A DNA stretch of 64,000 nucleotides from Molossus alvarezi (taxonomy: Eukaryota > Chordata > Mammalia > Chiroptera > Molossidae), in NCBI GenBank assembly GCA_037176705.1, contig JBAWUJ010000067.1, forward strand, positions 186,001 through 250,000, read 5' to 3'. This document shows, one piece after another, positions 1-12,500 of the stretch. The stretch's first letter is position 1, and the number at the start of each line of letters is the position of its first letter. The translations under genes were made by a program, and so were the position numbers. The notes beneath the pieces were generated by a model. It was not told where the DNA came from. It searched no databases and saw only the letters and a list, made by a program, of their open reading frames with translations.

Positions 1-1140
1 CCATTCTTGAACACAGAAGGTCGATCATTCAGTGCATTCCAGGTGTCTGGTCCAAAGCTGTTTCCTTGACGATGCCCTTCTGGCTTGACTGTGAAACAGG
101 CAGAAGGAGCCTGGCCAAGGTGAAGGTTTGGTTGCAGAGGAAACAGCCTGCTATCCCTGGTGGCACTTACCTGGGAAAGTGTGAATCTGTCAGTCAGTCT
201 CTAGGACAAAAAGTATCAGCATCAGGTACCACTGCCACAAATCACATATTGGAATCATTTATTGTTTTTGGCAATCTAAAGTTTCTTCATTTTCTATTGT
301 GCCTCCCGCCAACAACCTCAGAAAAAATTTTAACAGTGAGCTTAGTGGGGAAACACAGTTGATTACTAACAAAATATAAGCCAAGTGAGTCCTGTATCCT
401 CTCTCAGAAACAACTGATGACAAAATGAATTTAAGGCAGTCAATAATGTGAGTGTCCACCCTCCTTTCATGCTCACACACAGACACAATTATGTAAGCAC
501 AGACAGGTACATGCACCCACACACAGACCTAAGTAATGTCATTGCAAGCTGAGAATTTCCAAATTGGAGCAGCTGTTGTCAAACAAAGGTCTTTTAAGAA
601 GACGTGTGCTGACACTGTTTTGAAGAGCACACAGACTTTTCTCAGGGGACTGAAGAGCATTGAGAGAGTATATGCACACATCCTTATATCTGAGTCCTCT
701 GAAGCAGCACACAGAGGTCAGGGGGGGCTCAGGAAAGTGTTGTAAAGGCATTTTTCTTTTATTACTGCTGGCATCCTTAGGATAACATAAAGCCAAAGGT
801 AGTATGGTTGTCAGAATATGTAAGAAAGGCAGATGAGGAGGAATTTCGACAGGAGGCAATGTCTGCAGTTCATGGAAATGGTCTATGGTGGTCTCCCTTG
901 TGCTCTGTGCCTTTGACCTCTTCATTTGCTAATCTCTGTAAATTCTTGACCAAAAAGCAGATTCCAAACCTCTGCCAGATACCAGCCATCATCGAAGACC
1001 AAGATGAAGACTTGCTGAACTACTTGATGAATTGGAGGTCAGACCGGGGACACAGAGTATTAGGCTAGGCGGAGAGGACCTGTGGCCAATGCCCTACAGC
1101 ACTACCAAGGAATGCAGGACCCAGTGGAGGGAGCTGGGAG
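1..1140 (+). pseudogene. TSPY: TSPY copy A: exon 1 tail, exon 2 and exon 5 remnants (truncated at window edge)
   Basis: This is a remnant of a NAP/SET-family TSPY gene. Bases 1-59 read as the end of exon 1 (ILEHRRSIIQCIPGVWSKA), the TSPY segment before the first intron, with a possible donor at 60. Bases 961-1037, after a CAG acceptor, are exon 2 (residues IEDQDEDLLNYLMNW visible). They are 77 bp long where copy B has 78, because one T is missing near the donor. About 1071-1140 match exon 5 (EDLWP, then a 1-base loss shifts the frame). The exon-5 donor, GT in copies C and E, reads GC here. Exons 3 and 4, which copy E keeps between its exons 2 and 5, are absent: only about 35 bases separate exons 2 and 5. 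The copy is therefore non-functional. The identification rests on alignment by eye with copies D and E and on remembered TSPY residues. Confidence 0.8.
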
Positions 1141-2396
1141 GCGGACGTGTTTCTGAGGAGCCCAGGTGCTGAGCACTCCATGGTGAGTTATTTCACCTGT
1201 GAATGTCCTATCCAAAGGAATTGTAGAAAAAAAGTCTCAAGTCAAATGGAAGGTACCCTAGGGTAGTAACAAGCAGGAAGGAGGATGAATAAAGGCAACT
1301 CGAGTACCTTAGTGCCCACAGAGTACAAGCAGTCTCAGGTGTTCTGAGCACCTATAATTTCATGGGCCCCTGGGAAAGAAACCTGTTGATTCACCAAATT
1401 CCTGCATTAGTACTTCTTGTCCTTTTGGCACTTCCTTGGTCTCCCCACAAATCTGAGTGAAGTCCTACCCTACATGCCCTATCCATTGTCCGGACTTCCA
1501 ATTCACCCTCCTTTCTGATTTTACATTGCCCATTAGTGTGCCTCTGCCAAGCCCACAATGGTGACAGTGTGACTGGGTTGTGGAGGCCAATAAGAAGTAC
1601 TGGGGAAGGAAAGGGAAATGTGATTCAGAAGGGGGACTTCCTTCCTGAGGACACCATGCGTCAGAGAGTTTGTTTATGTGCACGTGTGAGTGCATGCCAA
1701 GGAACACTCCACATTCGGAAGTGCACAGGAGAGAAGTTGCAATATGGCTACCTAGCACAAGACATGCATAAACTGCACCCTGTGCCAGCCATGCTGAGGC
1801 ATTCTGGATGGCCTCCCACTCAGGTTGAAAGGAAGAGGAGGAGATAGAATGTGGAAGATTCAGAGTGCAAATGCCATCCACCTTGAGATTGACCTAAAAA
1901 TAAATTTAAAAACATGCAACCTGTTTTCTTCTTTGTGTTGTTTCTATCAAGGGAAATGCAGTAGTGTGTAGGAGATGACCTCACAATGGGCTGATGAATG
2001 GTCAACTTCTGGAATTTCCACACTGGGGCAGAGAAGCAAGGCTATGCAATTGGATACAAGGTTCCAGATGCCTTAAATTTTATTCAGTCCTTTAGGGTGA
2101 TGCCTGGGAGTTGGAGAAATGTACTGAGTGGCTTATGGTGATAGATCTTGTTCAATGGTCACAGAACTGTCACTGTGTACAGTTGGGGATAGGAGACCCT
2201 GACTGTCATACTGAGGTAATCACAGGTGTTTTTTCCCACACCAGGCATGTCATAAGTCCTAGGTGTATGTGCGAGGGCCACTCTACAACACCTGCATCAG
2301 TAAGTCATACTAATGGGACAATTTGTCATAGCCTCATCCACTGTGAGACAAAGGAAACCAACAACTTAATTCACACATAGAGGAAAGGCTAAAACA

Positions 2397-2450
<54 letters not shown>

Positions 2451-3890
2451 AAACTTTAGCACAGGACACCTGAATTGGAACATAACTCATCGCATTTCAC
2501 CTTGGAAGCCTGCCATAACTTTTTTTATACAACATTACACACTCTTACATTGCTGCTGTTGAAACCAGCGTAGCCTTTAGAAAGAATACTGGATTGTCAG
2601 GATTCAGAGCAAAAATAAACCTTAGCTGCTTTTCTGCCTGTGGTCAGCTGGGATGTAAATAGTGTGTGGGCCCCCAACATTAGCACCCAGAGCAGGGACA
2701 AAAAAGCCTAATTGTTTCAATAGTACATTTCAGGCATAGTCCCATTTCCTGTGTGAACAGCCCCAAATGCCTGCAGATGTATCAGGGGCTGGAAAGTACC
2801 TGTTTGAATTCAAACACTGCAGAGTATCCTGAGCTGGTGCTGCCATGGTAGCCAGTCATAGAGAGCTCTCTCTGTGCTGCTCTCAAAGGGGTCATGGAAC
2901 CGGGCATTTTGCAGAGTCGTAGCTTTGGAGGAGACACGGTTGTCTTCAGATGCCTTAGAAAGGCTTGTACAAAAGGTGGGACCACAGCGTTTGAATTCTA
3001 TTGGTCACCAGAACGGATGCCCATGGCTGAAGGGACAGCTGTTTCCATTACTGACCAAGTCTTTGTAATGGAGCTGTCCTGTCCCTGGTCGTGTGGATCA
3101 GCTATTTGGAGTGCAGAGATTTCACTCTCACATCCGATTTCTCTCAGTCGTCTGGGTGGGTCTCTCTCAACTTTTGTCCTGAAAAATATCAATGACACAG
3201 TAAAAGGACTGGGGTCTATTAGCACACAGGTCAACTCTTTCCTGCACTGGAGACACTTTCTGGCTATGACTGACCCCGGCGTGGGTGGATAGATGAGAAA
3301 AAGGGGGGGCAAGGGCACACCTCAAAGAGCATTAACCAGGGGCAGAGCAAACGATGGAAACTAGAGAGGAAGCAGGAGTCTTTTCCTTGTCCGGGTTCCC
3401 TGAGCTTTGCACTCTCCCAGGAAGGAGGATCAGGCCCTCCCGACACAGCCTTCCCCTGTCTGCACCTTAGACCTCAGCTACCCGATGTGCCGGGAAAGGC
3501 TCTCCTGCCCAGGACGCTCACCCTGTCTGTTCCCAGGGTCACTGAGGACCAGAGGCAGAGTGAGGCGGGAAACTACTGGACTGGGAAAGAGCTGTTAGAT
3601 GCAGGGTGAACAGCAGACGTTGCAGGAAGGCCAGCGGTGTGGAGGGAGGATGGCCTTGCCCAGGGATTCTGGGCTCCTGGTGAGAAGGAGGCAGCCTCCC
3701 CTCAGGGCGGGGCTGTGTGGGGTGACACCCACTGGGCACGCTCTGATTGGAAGAGACTTTGCAGAGCCTGTTGTGTGGGACAGTCCTTGGGGCATGGCCA
3801 GCTGGACATCCATTGCCTGTGACTTAGACACAATCTCATTTGCATATGCTTCTGGTAGTGGGCGCATACAGGAAGTTCCGGATCCAGACA
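1141..3890 (+). repeat. 3' flank of TSPY copy A, paralogous to 46741-48905
   Basis: This stretch aligns by eye with the 3' flank of copy E: 1141-2030 with 46741-47925 apart from a SINE found only in E, and 2765-3740 with 47930-48905. The 735 bases between 2030 and 2765, which include a TA microsatellite, have no counterpart in E. Frames of about 130 codons at 2894-3292 here and 48107-48511 in E are parallel but differ at many residues, so they are not treated as a gene. Confidence 0.75.
2399..2448. repeat. (TA)n microsatellite
   Basis: About 24 uninterrupted TA dinucleotides. They lie inside the part of the copy A flank that is missing from copy E. Confidence 0.97.
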
Positions 3891-4083
3891 CAGGCCTTAG
3901 CTTAGGCAGTGGACCTGGTGGGCTCTGCAGTCACCCTGCTCCAAGAACCTACTTCCGGGCACCACCAGGCCTCTGTCAGGACCCATCGCCACTCAGGCTG
4001 TGTTTGCGGTCAGTGGGTTCCTCAGGCCCCCCGTCATTCAGTCCCTGTAGGAGGCCCTGAGGTGACCCAGACCCTCCTGAGCA
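3740..4083 (+). promoter_or_regulatory. Possible promoter region of TSPY copy B with an octamer motif
   Basis: The stretch just upstream of the copy B open frame is moderately GC-rich. It contains a perfect octamer ATTTGCAT at 3838-3845 and ETS-like cores (CGGAA/TTCCGG type) near 3873 and 3952. The paralogy with copy E stops at about 48905, just before the octamer would appear, so this part belongs to copy B. The promoter role is inferred from position and motifs only; no transcription start can be placed. Confidence 0.3.
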
Positions 4084-6251
4084 GTGAGGACGCTAGGGGG
4101 CGTTGGCACCAAGGAGGAGGGGCCGAGTGGGACTGAGCAGGGCCTTTTCATGTCCCTGTTCATGCAGGAAGGAGCTGAGGCCCAGGAACTGATGGTGGAG
4201 GTGGTACTGAGGGGACATTGTGGGCTTCAGCTTGAGGGCAACATGCAGGAGGGGGTGCTGGTGACAAGGGAAGCAGCCTTGGCAGCTAGCGAGGAGTTTT
4301 GTCCTGACCTAGAGCTGGGGAGGCCAAAGGAGGTGTTGGCCATGGAGGGCTTTGTGCAGGAGGGGGGGGTGAGGATCAGCAGGGACCTGAGTGTGAGGAG
4401 CCCTGGCAAGAGGAGAGGGTCCAGAAAGAAAGGTTGGTGTCCGGGAAGCACTTTGTCCTGGAGTTGCAGGGCCTCAGATTGGCGGTGCAACAGGTTGTAG
4501 CGGGTGGCATGCTGGGGCAAGGGGAGGAGGTTTTTTCAGACCTGGGGTCGAGGAGGCAAGAGGACGTGATGCATGGAGATCTGTTGCAGTTGGAGAAGGA
4601 GGATGAGGGCATTCCTGTTCCAGAAAGTGAGGTTCAGGGGGAGGACAAGGAGGCCTGTCAGAGGAAATTAATTGCTGAGAAGCAGACTGTCCTGGATGGG
4701 GAGGACGTTGTGAAGACTGTGGAGATGCGAGGTGAGGGGCAACCAGAATCAGAGACTGACACAAAGCAGCAAGAAGAGAAGTCCAAGGAGCAGAAGCAGG
4801 ATGAGTGTGGGCAGGGTGGGCAGTGCACCTTGTCCCCACTGGAGGGGCTCCAGGCCCTTCAGTCAGAGATGGAGCCTGTGAATGAGCAAGCCGGCAAGTC
4901 CTCTCTGCTCAAGCGCAAGACATGGGAGAGGCCCAGGCCTTACTTAGAACTGAGAAGCACCCATATTGAGCACATCTTTAGATTCTGGGCCAAAGCTGTA
5001 TCCTTCAGGCTGTATGAGGTGTCCACAATGCAGCTCTTCCAGTGCAGGAGAAAGGGATCAGTGAGGACTGTTCAGAAGCAAAATCACGTCAGAGAAAAAC
5101 TTGGTGTAGACCACAGTCTGGCCTAGACCTTGAGTTGTCCTTTATCTTGTATGGCACCCCAAAACATAGTGCAGGGGCTAGGTTCCACATCAGATGCAGG
5201 AACACAGCAGGTCTAAATGTGAACCTTTTGAGTCAGAGTCAGGAATGTGGTGTCGGCAGAGGCAACCATATTGTATACTTTCCAGCCAGCAGCACAAAGA
5301 ATCAGGTGGAAATCCTGGTGTGTCAGGCAATAGATTTGGACTGTGTTGGTGTCAATCCTTGCAGGCATCAATATCCACTGTGTTCCTTTTGGCCTTGTGT
5401 GGAAGAGGGGGCATGAGGCACAGAGAATTCAGAGAAAGCAAGGCCGTTCCCTGCTTCTGGCCAATTTTCTAACCATTTTAGATGCAGAATGTGGTATGCA
5501 GGCTCTTTGACCCAAAGCAGTTTGTCAGCTACCCGGAACTGTCAGCCATGATCTGTGAGCAAGATGAAAAGATGTTCAGCCTCATGATCAATTTGAAGGT
5601 CAGCCTGGAGTGGCAGAGAGGGAGGCAGAGTGGAAATTTGACCTTATTCTTGCCAACTGGAGAAGGTGTGTGTCCCCAAGACAAATTTCACCCTCCTGAT
5701 ACCCTTTTTTTCTACAGGTGGAGGAAGTCAGGCATGCCAGTGAATGCTTCAAGATTTTTTGTTCTTTCACAATAGCCCCTACATCTGCAATAATGTGATT
5801 GTGAAGGATTATCTCATTACTCTCTAAGGTTAGAGGAGGCTGCCTGCATGGGTGGCAACAGGGAGTGGGTTGAGGTTAAAAGGGCATGCATCAATTATCA
5901 CATACACATCTTCCTGCAGGATACATGGTGTCCAACTGCACTCCCATTCAGTGGTCTCAGCATTATGAAAGAGTGGTCTACCAGTGCTGGCACCAAAACA
6001 GCAGCCTGAACTTCAACTGGTTCTCTGACCACATCGTGGCTGAATGCAGCAGGATTGTAGAGGTGGGGCCTCACCTGCAATGCCACAATGGTGCTGCTGT
6101 GTTTTTAGCTGCTTGAGTTGACATTCAAAGTCCAGCCTTATTCTGACCAGCTGTGTTCTTTCAACAAGATCATCATAAAAACCTGTGGTGCAATCCTTGA
6201 AGTACTATGTGAGGACGATTGCTTCAGGGGAGGGGAGAAGGAGTCGGACAA
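4084..6251 (+). pseudogene. TSPY: TSPY-family copy B: five exons, long acidic exon 1, several frame disruptions
   Basis: Exon 1 (about 4084-4997) ends in a recognisable TSPY block: SPLEGLQALQSEMEPVNEQA, then a basic stretch ending FWAKA, followed by GT. Its N-terminal ~250 codons are acidic and rich in E, Q and G, longer than I recall for primate TSPY exon 1. A run of eight G at 4362-4369 marks a frame change: the upstream frame runs from ATG 4084, and the acidic frame downstream is offset by one base. Exon 2 is 5521-5598, 78 bp, open (ELSAMICEQDEKMFSLMINL). Exon 3 is 5718-5828; one T appears lost in the T run at 5755-5760 and the last codon is TAA. Exon 4 is 5920-6062, open (NCTPIQW, SSLNFNWFSDH), one Phe codon shorter than usual. 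Exon 5 is 6169-6251 with two 1-base losses and an AAG acceptor. It is the least decayed copy in coding sequence but still not functional as read. The long exon 1 leaves a TSPX-like origin possible. Confidence 0.8.
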
Positions 6252-6880
6252 GTGAGGAGGTCCCAGCTAGGGTCTCAAACTTGCCTTGCCCATTAGCTGG
6301 GGCATTTCTTTCCCACATGGACACATTGAGGATGGGAGAAATAGAAACTGTGTCCTCAAGTTTTCATAGTGTCACCAGGATACAGGAAGTCTGGATAACT
6401 ACATTGCCATTCAGACGCTTACTGAGGAAGCTTAAGTAAGATGAGGGAGTGGGCATTCCAATTGCTCTCCAAATAATAGCACACTCATTGTCCTGCTCCT
6501 CAGGACTCTCATTCCAGATCATCCAAACCTCTCCCCCCACATTCTCCTTTATAAGTAGAGTTTTGCCTCATGTTCTTTCTGCCTCCCTTCCACCAATAGC
6601 CAGTGTCTTCATTATAAAAATATGTACACTGCTCTGCCCCTGTTATTTCTCCTGATCATGACAGGTGTTTTCACTTTCTTTCTGTGTTTCATTCCTGTGG
6701 GGTCCACTTAGAATACTGTTCACTATAAATTGCTTGAGATGGAGTGTGTTGAAAATAGGACTGCAGGAAATTTCAGAAATCCCACAAACACTCTTCAATT
6801 ACCTGCTTGGCAATGCCCAGTTCCTCTGAGGGCTGGGTCTATTATGTTTCAGAAGTAGATACGTTCATTTGATGCTCCAA
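6252..6880 (+). other. Downstream region of copy B, shared with copy C
   Basis: This follows the copy B exon-5 donor and aligns by eye with 15515-16030 after copy C exon 5 (for example the stretch 'gaggaagcttaagtaagatgagggagtggg' near 6424-6452 against 15690-15715, with small differences). It is presumably the last intron and 3' flank. I could not place a sixth exon. Confidence 0.5.
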
Positions 6881-6889
6881 AATCTCCAG

Positions 6890-7480
6890 GGCCCACACTC
6901 TACTGAGACCTCATATTACCTGCTCCCCTATGACACCCTCTGTCTCCGCTGCCCATATTCCACTGTGACACCAAATGGCTTCCACAATCTTCTTTTTAGC
7001 ATGACACCCCAAGGTTCCACAGCCCACCTTACACTTTGACAACATAGCAGTTTTATTGCACACTGTCCTCCCTGAATCTCTGGGCTCCCACTGTCCACAG
7101 TATAACATATCACCACGTCCTTTCTCCTTACCCCAATCTACTGTGACAGACCAGGGTTATTGTCCAAAATTCACATTTTTGCCCACCACACACTGTCAGA
7201 TATTAGCATATGCAATGCCCAAACTCCACTTTTATAACCGGTGGCTGCCAACACATACGATCAACCATGAAATCCCAGAGATGACATTGCACACACCCTT
7301 CTGTGATCCCAAAGGTTCCCCATGTGGATATGCCCAGTTCATAGCACTGGGATCCCATGTAATACTCTGCAGTCTAACACCTCCTTAGCTCCCACACTCA
7401 TACCCACTGCGACACTGCAGGGCTCCCACTGCACTTTTTTTCTGACACCTCAGAGTCCGCACTCTTTAACTACACAGTGA
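6890..7480. repeat. Degenerate tandem repeat, roughly 50-65 bp period
   Basis: Variants of 'ccactgtgacacc' followed by 'aggctcccac/ggttccac' recur at irregular spacing of about 50-65 bases, for example near 6970, 7005, 7085, 7140, 7400 and 7425. The units are highly diverged. The period is estimated by eye and may represent more than one unit type. Confidence 0.4.
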
Positions 7481-7775
7481 TTCCTGAGTAATACAGAACG
7501 AGACATGATTTAGCTCAACATGTGATTGTGTCCTCAGGCTATTTGACCAGAAATATGCTTTTTTAAAAAACAAATCAAATGATGAGGAGCTGGTGAACCA
7601 CCAGTTGACAGAATTCCTCAGGTGTGGCCAAGAACCAGATGTATGGAGGTAGGGATGAGGTATGGCAGACCTTAACTTTTAGTTCCTTACTTTGCGGATA
7701 TTGTCTGGAATGACAAAGCAAGAACAGGCTGACCTCTGATTCACAGTCTTTTTCCCTGGTCATGTAAAAGGCAAT

Positions 7776-8030
7776 TTTTCTTAAATAAAATCCTCACCTC
7801 AGCATACATTTCTATGTATCTTCAGATTGAGTGACAGGGGGAAAATAGAGACACAGAGAGAGTAAGAAGTATCGATGTAAATGCAACACATCCATTGTTG
7901 GTCTTCCACAGCACCCCTACCAGGCTCAGGTACTGAACAACAACTGACATATGGGACCTTGACCTGAATCAAGACTGTGATTCTGTGGTTCATAGTCCAA
8001 TGGTCTAACCACTGAGCAAAACTGGCAAGG
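7776..8030 (-). mobile_element. Ves-type tRNA-derived SINE, old
   Basis: On the minus strand this reads as a Ves SINE: a tRNA-like head at 8030 ('ccttgccagttttgctcagtg'-like), a middle with remnants of the 'catcgatacttctta' block, and a tail of 'tgaggtgaggattttatttaag' type. It is diverged from younger copies at 46831 and 61781. Ves SINEs are known from bats, which supports the host assignment. Confidence 0.75.
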
Positions 8031-8614
8031 GCTGAGAGACACTTTTAAGAGTCCTGAATCCATGGGTGGCACAGGAGCTCCTGACTTCTATGTTCCCATT
8101 TTCTTCACTTGGGAAGTTACTCAAGTTCAATATGACTATGAAATCTGCCATTGATATAAAAGAACACCAGAGATGGTTTAGGTTGGCATGTCTGCTAAAG
8201 CAGAAGCTAAGGCAGTGACATGTAATGAGAAAAGTTCATAGCCAGAGCTGCCTTCCCTGTGTGGGGCAGGCTTGAAAGAAAGGGTTTAGGTTGAGGGTTT
8301 GACCTGTGCTGTTACAGCATGGAGTGTGCTAGGCATGATGTATGTAAATTGGGGATCACTGCAGCTCCCTGATCAGTCATCTACAAAAGACACAAAGTCA
8401 GATGTCTGACAACAGATTAAAACCTTGACCACTTGAACTACATAAGCCAATCCGAATGTTTAACAGTTGAGGAAAACACTAAACAACAGTTTATTTTTCT
8501 CTGAAGCAATAATTAAACCTACTACGCAAAGGACACTTGCACATGAGCTAATCCTGACATTTTAATGTTGTCCAGAATGCCATGATTTTCCCCATACACA
8601 CTGGCACCTAGCCA

Positions 8615-8890
8615 TTGATCTCCTCAAAACCACATTTTCCTGCAGCAATAACTGAGGGGTGTATGTCTCAGGAGTGGGGGCAGGGAGGAGCACATTTGAC
8701 AAGGAGCTTACATGTGCACGTTTGAAAGGTGAGTAGCTGTACTTGTGAATGTCTTTTCTAAAGTCAATGTGAAAAATGTGGCTCAGGTGTATTTGACATT
8801 ACCCTCAGGCACCCGGGAGTGGGTGTGAGGATTGAAAAGGGAATGTGGGAGGCTTTAGTGTGCACAGAAAATTAGCCGCTGGGGGATCCC
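8615..8890 (+). pseudogene. Old relic of a TSPY exon 5 and 3' flank
   Basis: The stretch from 'ttcctgcagcaataactg' (8638) through 'gggggcagggagg' (8677) aligns by eye with copy E exon 5 ('cccctgcagcactaccaag' to 'gggagcagggagg'). What follows continues to match the exon-5 3' flank: 'cttgtgaatgtcttttctaaag' (8742) against 'cctgtgaatgtccttttctaaag' in E, and 'gtgggaggctttagtgtgcacag' against 'gtggaagaccttagtgcccacag'. No other exon is recognisable. This would be a separate, older TSPY unit between copies B and C. Confidence is limited because the match was made without an aligner. Confidence 0.45.
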
Positions 8891-9529
8891 TGAACACCTA
8901 CGCTTTTGGAAGGATGACCTGGACTACTCTCAAGAAAAACGGTTTTTCACCAGGTTTAGTCCGACTTTGTGAAATAGTATTTTTTGGCTTGTACAGTTCC
9001 CAAGGCCTGTTTCCACTGCTGGTAAACATTTTTCTCTCATAATTCATCTTTTTGTGATTGCAATTCAGATTCTTGATGCATGTAGTCAGCTCTCTGTAGC
9101 CACACATCCAGCACTTATTGTCCTCAGCTACTATTTTCCTGGATGAGGAATTTCACACATTGGACCAGTGTCCCTCCACATGACCTAAGATTGATTCTCT
9201 ATCCTGCTTGGGATCCATTAGAGGAATTAGTAGGCTGCTGAGTTCATGCTTTTCTGCTTTTTTCTTTTTTTTATGAATTTATTTATTTATTTATTTATTT
9301 TTGTTACAGATATTTTACCTCTTTACCCCATTGGCACCCCCACCCTACCCCCCCTCCACCCTTTCCCCGGCTTAGTTGTCCATGTCCATTGGTCATGCAT
9401 ACATGCATATAAGTTCTGTGGTTTATCTCTTCCCAACCCACCCCCCCCATCCTCTCTTCTGAGGGATGTCAGTCTGTGCCCTACTTCCATGTGTCTGGGT
9501 CTACTGTATTCCTCAGACTGTTATGTTCA

Positions 9530-12500
9530 TTATATTCCGTATATAAGTGAGATCATGTGGTATTTGTCTTTTTCTGCTTGGCTTCTTTCACTTAGGATAA
9601 TACTTTCCAGGTCCCTCCATGTCGTCTCAAAAAATAAGAGATCTTTCTTTCTTACTGCTGCAGAGTACTCCATTGTGTATATGTACCACAGCTTTTTTAT
9701 CCATTCATCTACTGGTGGACACTTGGGCTGTTTCCAGATCTTAGCTATTGTAAATAGTGCTGCTATGAACATGGGGGTACATATATTCTTCCTGATTGGT
9801 GTTTCAGGCTTCTTAGGGTATATTCCCAGCAGTGGGATCACTGGGTCAAATGGAAGTTCAATTTTTAATTTCTTGAGGTAGCACCATATTGTTTTCCATA
9901 GCGGCTGCACCAGTCTGCATTCCCACCAGCAGTGTAGTAGAGTCCCCTTTTCTCCACACCCTTGCCAACACTTGTTGTTTGATGATTTGTTGATGGCGGC
10001 CATTCTGACAGGTGTGAGGTGATACCTCATTGTTGTTTTAATTTGCATCTCTCTGATGATTAGTGATGTTGAGCATTTCTTCATATGTCTTTTGGCCATT
10101 TGTATGTCCTGTTTGGAGAGGTGTCTATTCAGCTCCTCTGCCCATTTTTTAATTGGGTTCTTTGTCTTCCTTTTGTGGAGTTGTATGAGCACTCTATATA
10201 TACTGGAAATTAACCCCTTATCTGATACATCATTGGCAATGATGTTCTCCCATACAGTGGGTTGCCTTTCCATTTTGATGATTGTTTCTTTTGCTGTGCA
10301 GAAGCTTTTTAGTTTGATGTAGTCCCATGTGTTCATTTTCTCCTTTATTTCTGTTGCCTTAGGTGATGTATCAGTGAAAATTCTGCTCCGTATGATGTCC
10401 GAAATTTTGTTGCCTACATTTTCTTCTAGAATTTTTATGGATTCACGGGTCACATTTAAGTCTTTTATCCATTTTGAGTTTATTTTGGTGTATGGTGTAA
10501 GTTGATGGTCTAGTTTCATTTTTTTGCATGTAGCTGTCCAATTTTCCCAACACCATTTATTAAAGAGGCTGTCTTTACTCCACTGTATGCTCTTGCCACC
10601 TTTGTCAAATATTAATTGAGCGTATTGCCTTGGGTCCATTTCTGGGTTTTCAGTTCTGTTCCACTGGTCTATATGCCTGCTCTGTGCCAGTACCAGGCTG
10701 TTTTGGTTACAGTAGCTTTGTAGTATAACCTGAAATCTGGTATTGTGATCCCACCTACTTTGTTCTTCTTTTTCAAGATTGCTGTGGCTATTCTGGGTCT
10801 TTTTTGGTTCCATATGAACTTTTGAAGTATTTGTTCTAGTTCTATGAAATATGTCGTTGGTACTTTGATGGGGATTGCATTGAATCTATAGATTGCTTTG
10901 GGTAGTATGGACATTTTAATTATGTTAATTCTTCCAATCCATGAACAGGGTATGTGCTTCCACTTTTTTATATCTTCCTCTATTTTTTTTTTCAATGACC
11001 TGTAGTTTTCTGCAAATAGGTCCTTTACTTCTTTGGTTAAGTTTATTCCTAGGTATCGTAATTTTTTTGGAGCGATGGTAAATGGGATTGTTTTTTCAGT
11101 TTCTCTTTCTGTGAGTTCATCATTGATGTACAAGAATGCCGTCGATTTCTTGACGTTAATTTTGTATCCTGCTACTTTGCCAAATTCATTTATTAAGTCT
11201 AATAGATTTTTGATGGAGTCTTTAGGGTTTTCTATGTACAATATCATGTCATCTGCAAATAAGGACAGTTTCACTTCCTCCTTTCCAATTTGGATCCCTT
11301 TTATTTTTTCTTCATGTCTGATTGCTGTGGCTAAGACTTCCAGTACAATGTTAAATAAGAGTGGCGAAAGTGGACATCCCTGTCTTGTTCCTGTTCTTAA
11401 TGGAAATGTTTTTAGTTTCTGTCCATTGAGTATGATGTTGGCTGTAGGTCTTTCATATATGGCCTTTATTATGTCGAGATATGATCCCTCTATTCCCACA
11501 TTGCTGAGCGTTTTTATCAGAAATGGATGCTGGATTTTGTCGAATGCTTTTTCAGCATCTATTGATATGATCATGTGGTTTTTATTCTTCATTTTGTTTA
11601 TGTGGTGTATCACGTTTATTGATTTGCGAATATTGTACCAGCCTTGCATCCCTGGAATGAATCCCACTTGGTCATGGTGAATAATTTTTTTGATGTATTT
11701 CTGGATCCGATTTGCTAATATTTTGTTCAGGATTTTGGCGTCTATGTTCATCAGGGATATTGGCCTGTAGTTTTCTTTCTTCGTAGTGTCTTTTTCTGGT
11801 TTTGGAATTAGAATTATGCTGGCCTCATAGAACGTGTTTGGAAGTCTTCCTTCTTCTTGAATTTTTTGAAATAGTTTGAGGAGAATGGGTGTTAGTTCTT
11901 TTTGGAATATTCGGTAAAACTCCCCCGTGAAACCATCTGGGCCTGGGCTTTTGTTTGCTGGAAGAGTCTTGATTACCTCTTCAATTTCCTTAGTTGTTAT
12001 TGGTCTGTTCAAGTTTTCTATCTCTTCTGGGAATAGTTTTGGGAGACTGTGCGTTTCTAGAAATTTGTCCATTTCGCTTAGATTGTCGAATTTGTTGCCA
12101 TATAGTTGTTCGTAGTAGTTGTTAACGATCTTTTGTATTTCCGTGGTGTTGGTTGTTACTTCTCCTCTTTCATTTCTGATTTTGTGTATTTGGGTTCTCT
12201 CTCTTTGTTTCTTGGTGAGTCTAGCTAAGGGTCCATCAATCTTGTTTATCTTTTCGAAAAACCAGCTCTTTGTTTCATTGATCCTTTGAATTGTTTTTTT
12301 GGTCTCTATGTCATTTATTTCTGCTCTGATCTTTACTATTTCCTTTCTTCTACTTGCTCTGGGGTTTTCTTTTTGTTTGCTTTCTAATTCTTTAAGTTGT
12401 GAGGTTAGACAGTCAATTAGAAATTTTTCTTGTTTTTTGAGGTAGGCCTGTAGTGCTATGAACTTCCCTCTCAGAACTGCTTTCGCTGCATCCCATAGAT

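Noticed and set aside
2894..3292. 132-codon open frame paralleled by a 134-codon frame at 48107-48511 in the duplicate flank
   Set aside because: The frame is kept over about 95 codons in both copies, but by eye roughly a quarter of the residues differ and the start differs, so there is no sign of purifying selection. No known domain or splice context.
4474..4839. 121-codon minus-strand frame rich in Pro and Ser
   Set aside because: It is the antisense shadow of the acidic TSPY copy B exon 1.
4084..6251. Assigning copy B to an active gene
   Set aside because: The frame change at 4362-4369, the exon-3 loss with a terminal TAA and two single-base losses in exon 5 cannot all be explained by one sequencing error.
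9246..9881. 211-codon plus-strand frame
   Set aside because: It is antisense to the L1 ORF2 C-terminus and 3' UTR, and its hydrophobic look comes from T-rich codons.
11033..11680. 215-codon plus-strand frame inside the L1
   Set aside because: It is the antisense shadow of ORF2 reverse transcriptase.
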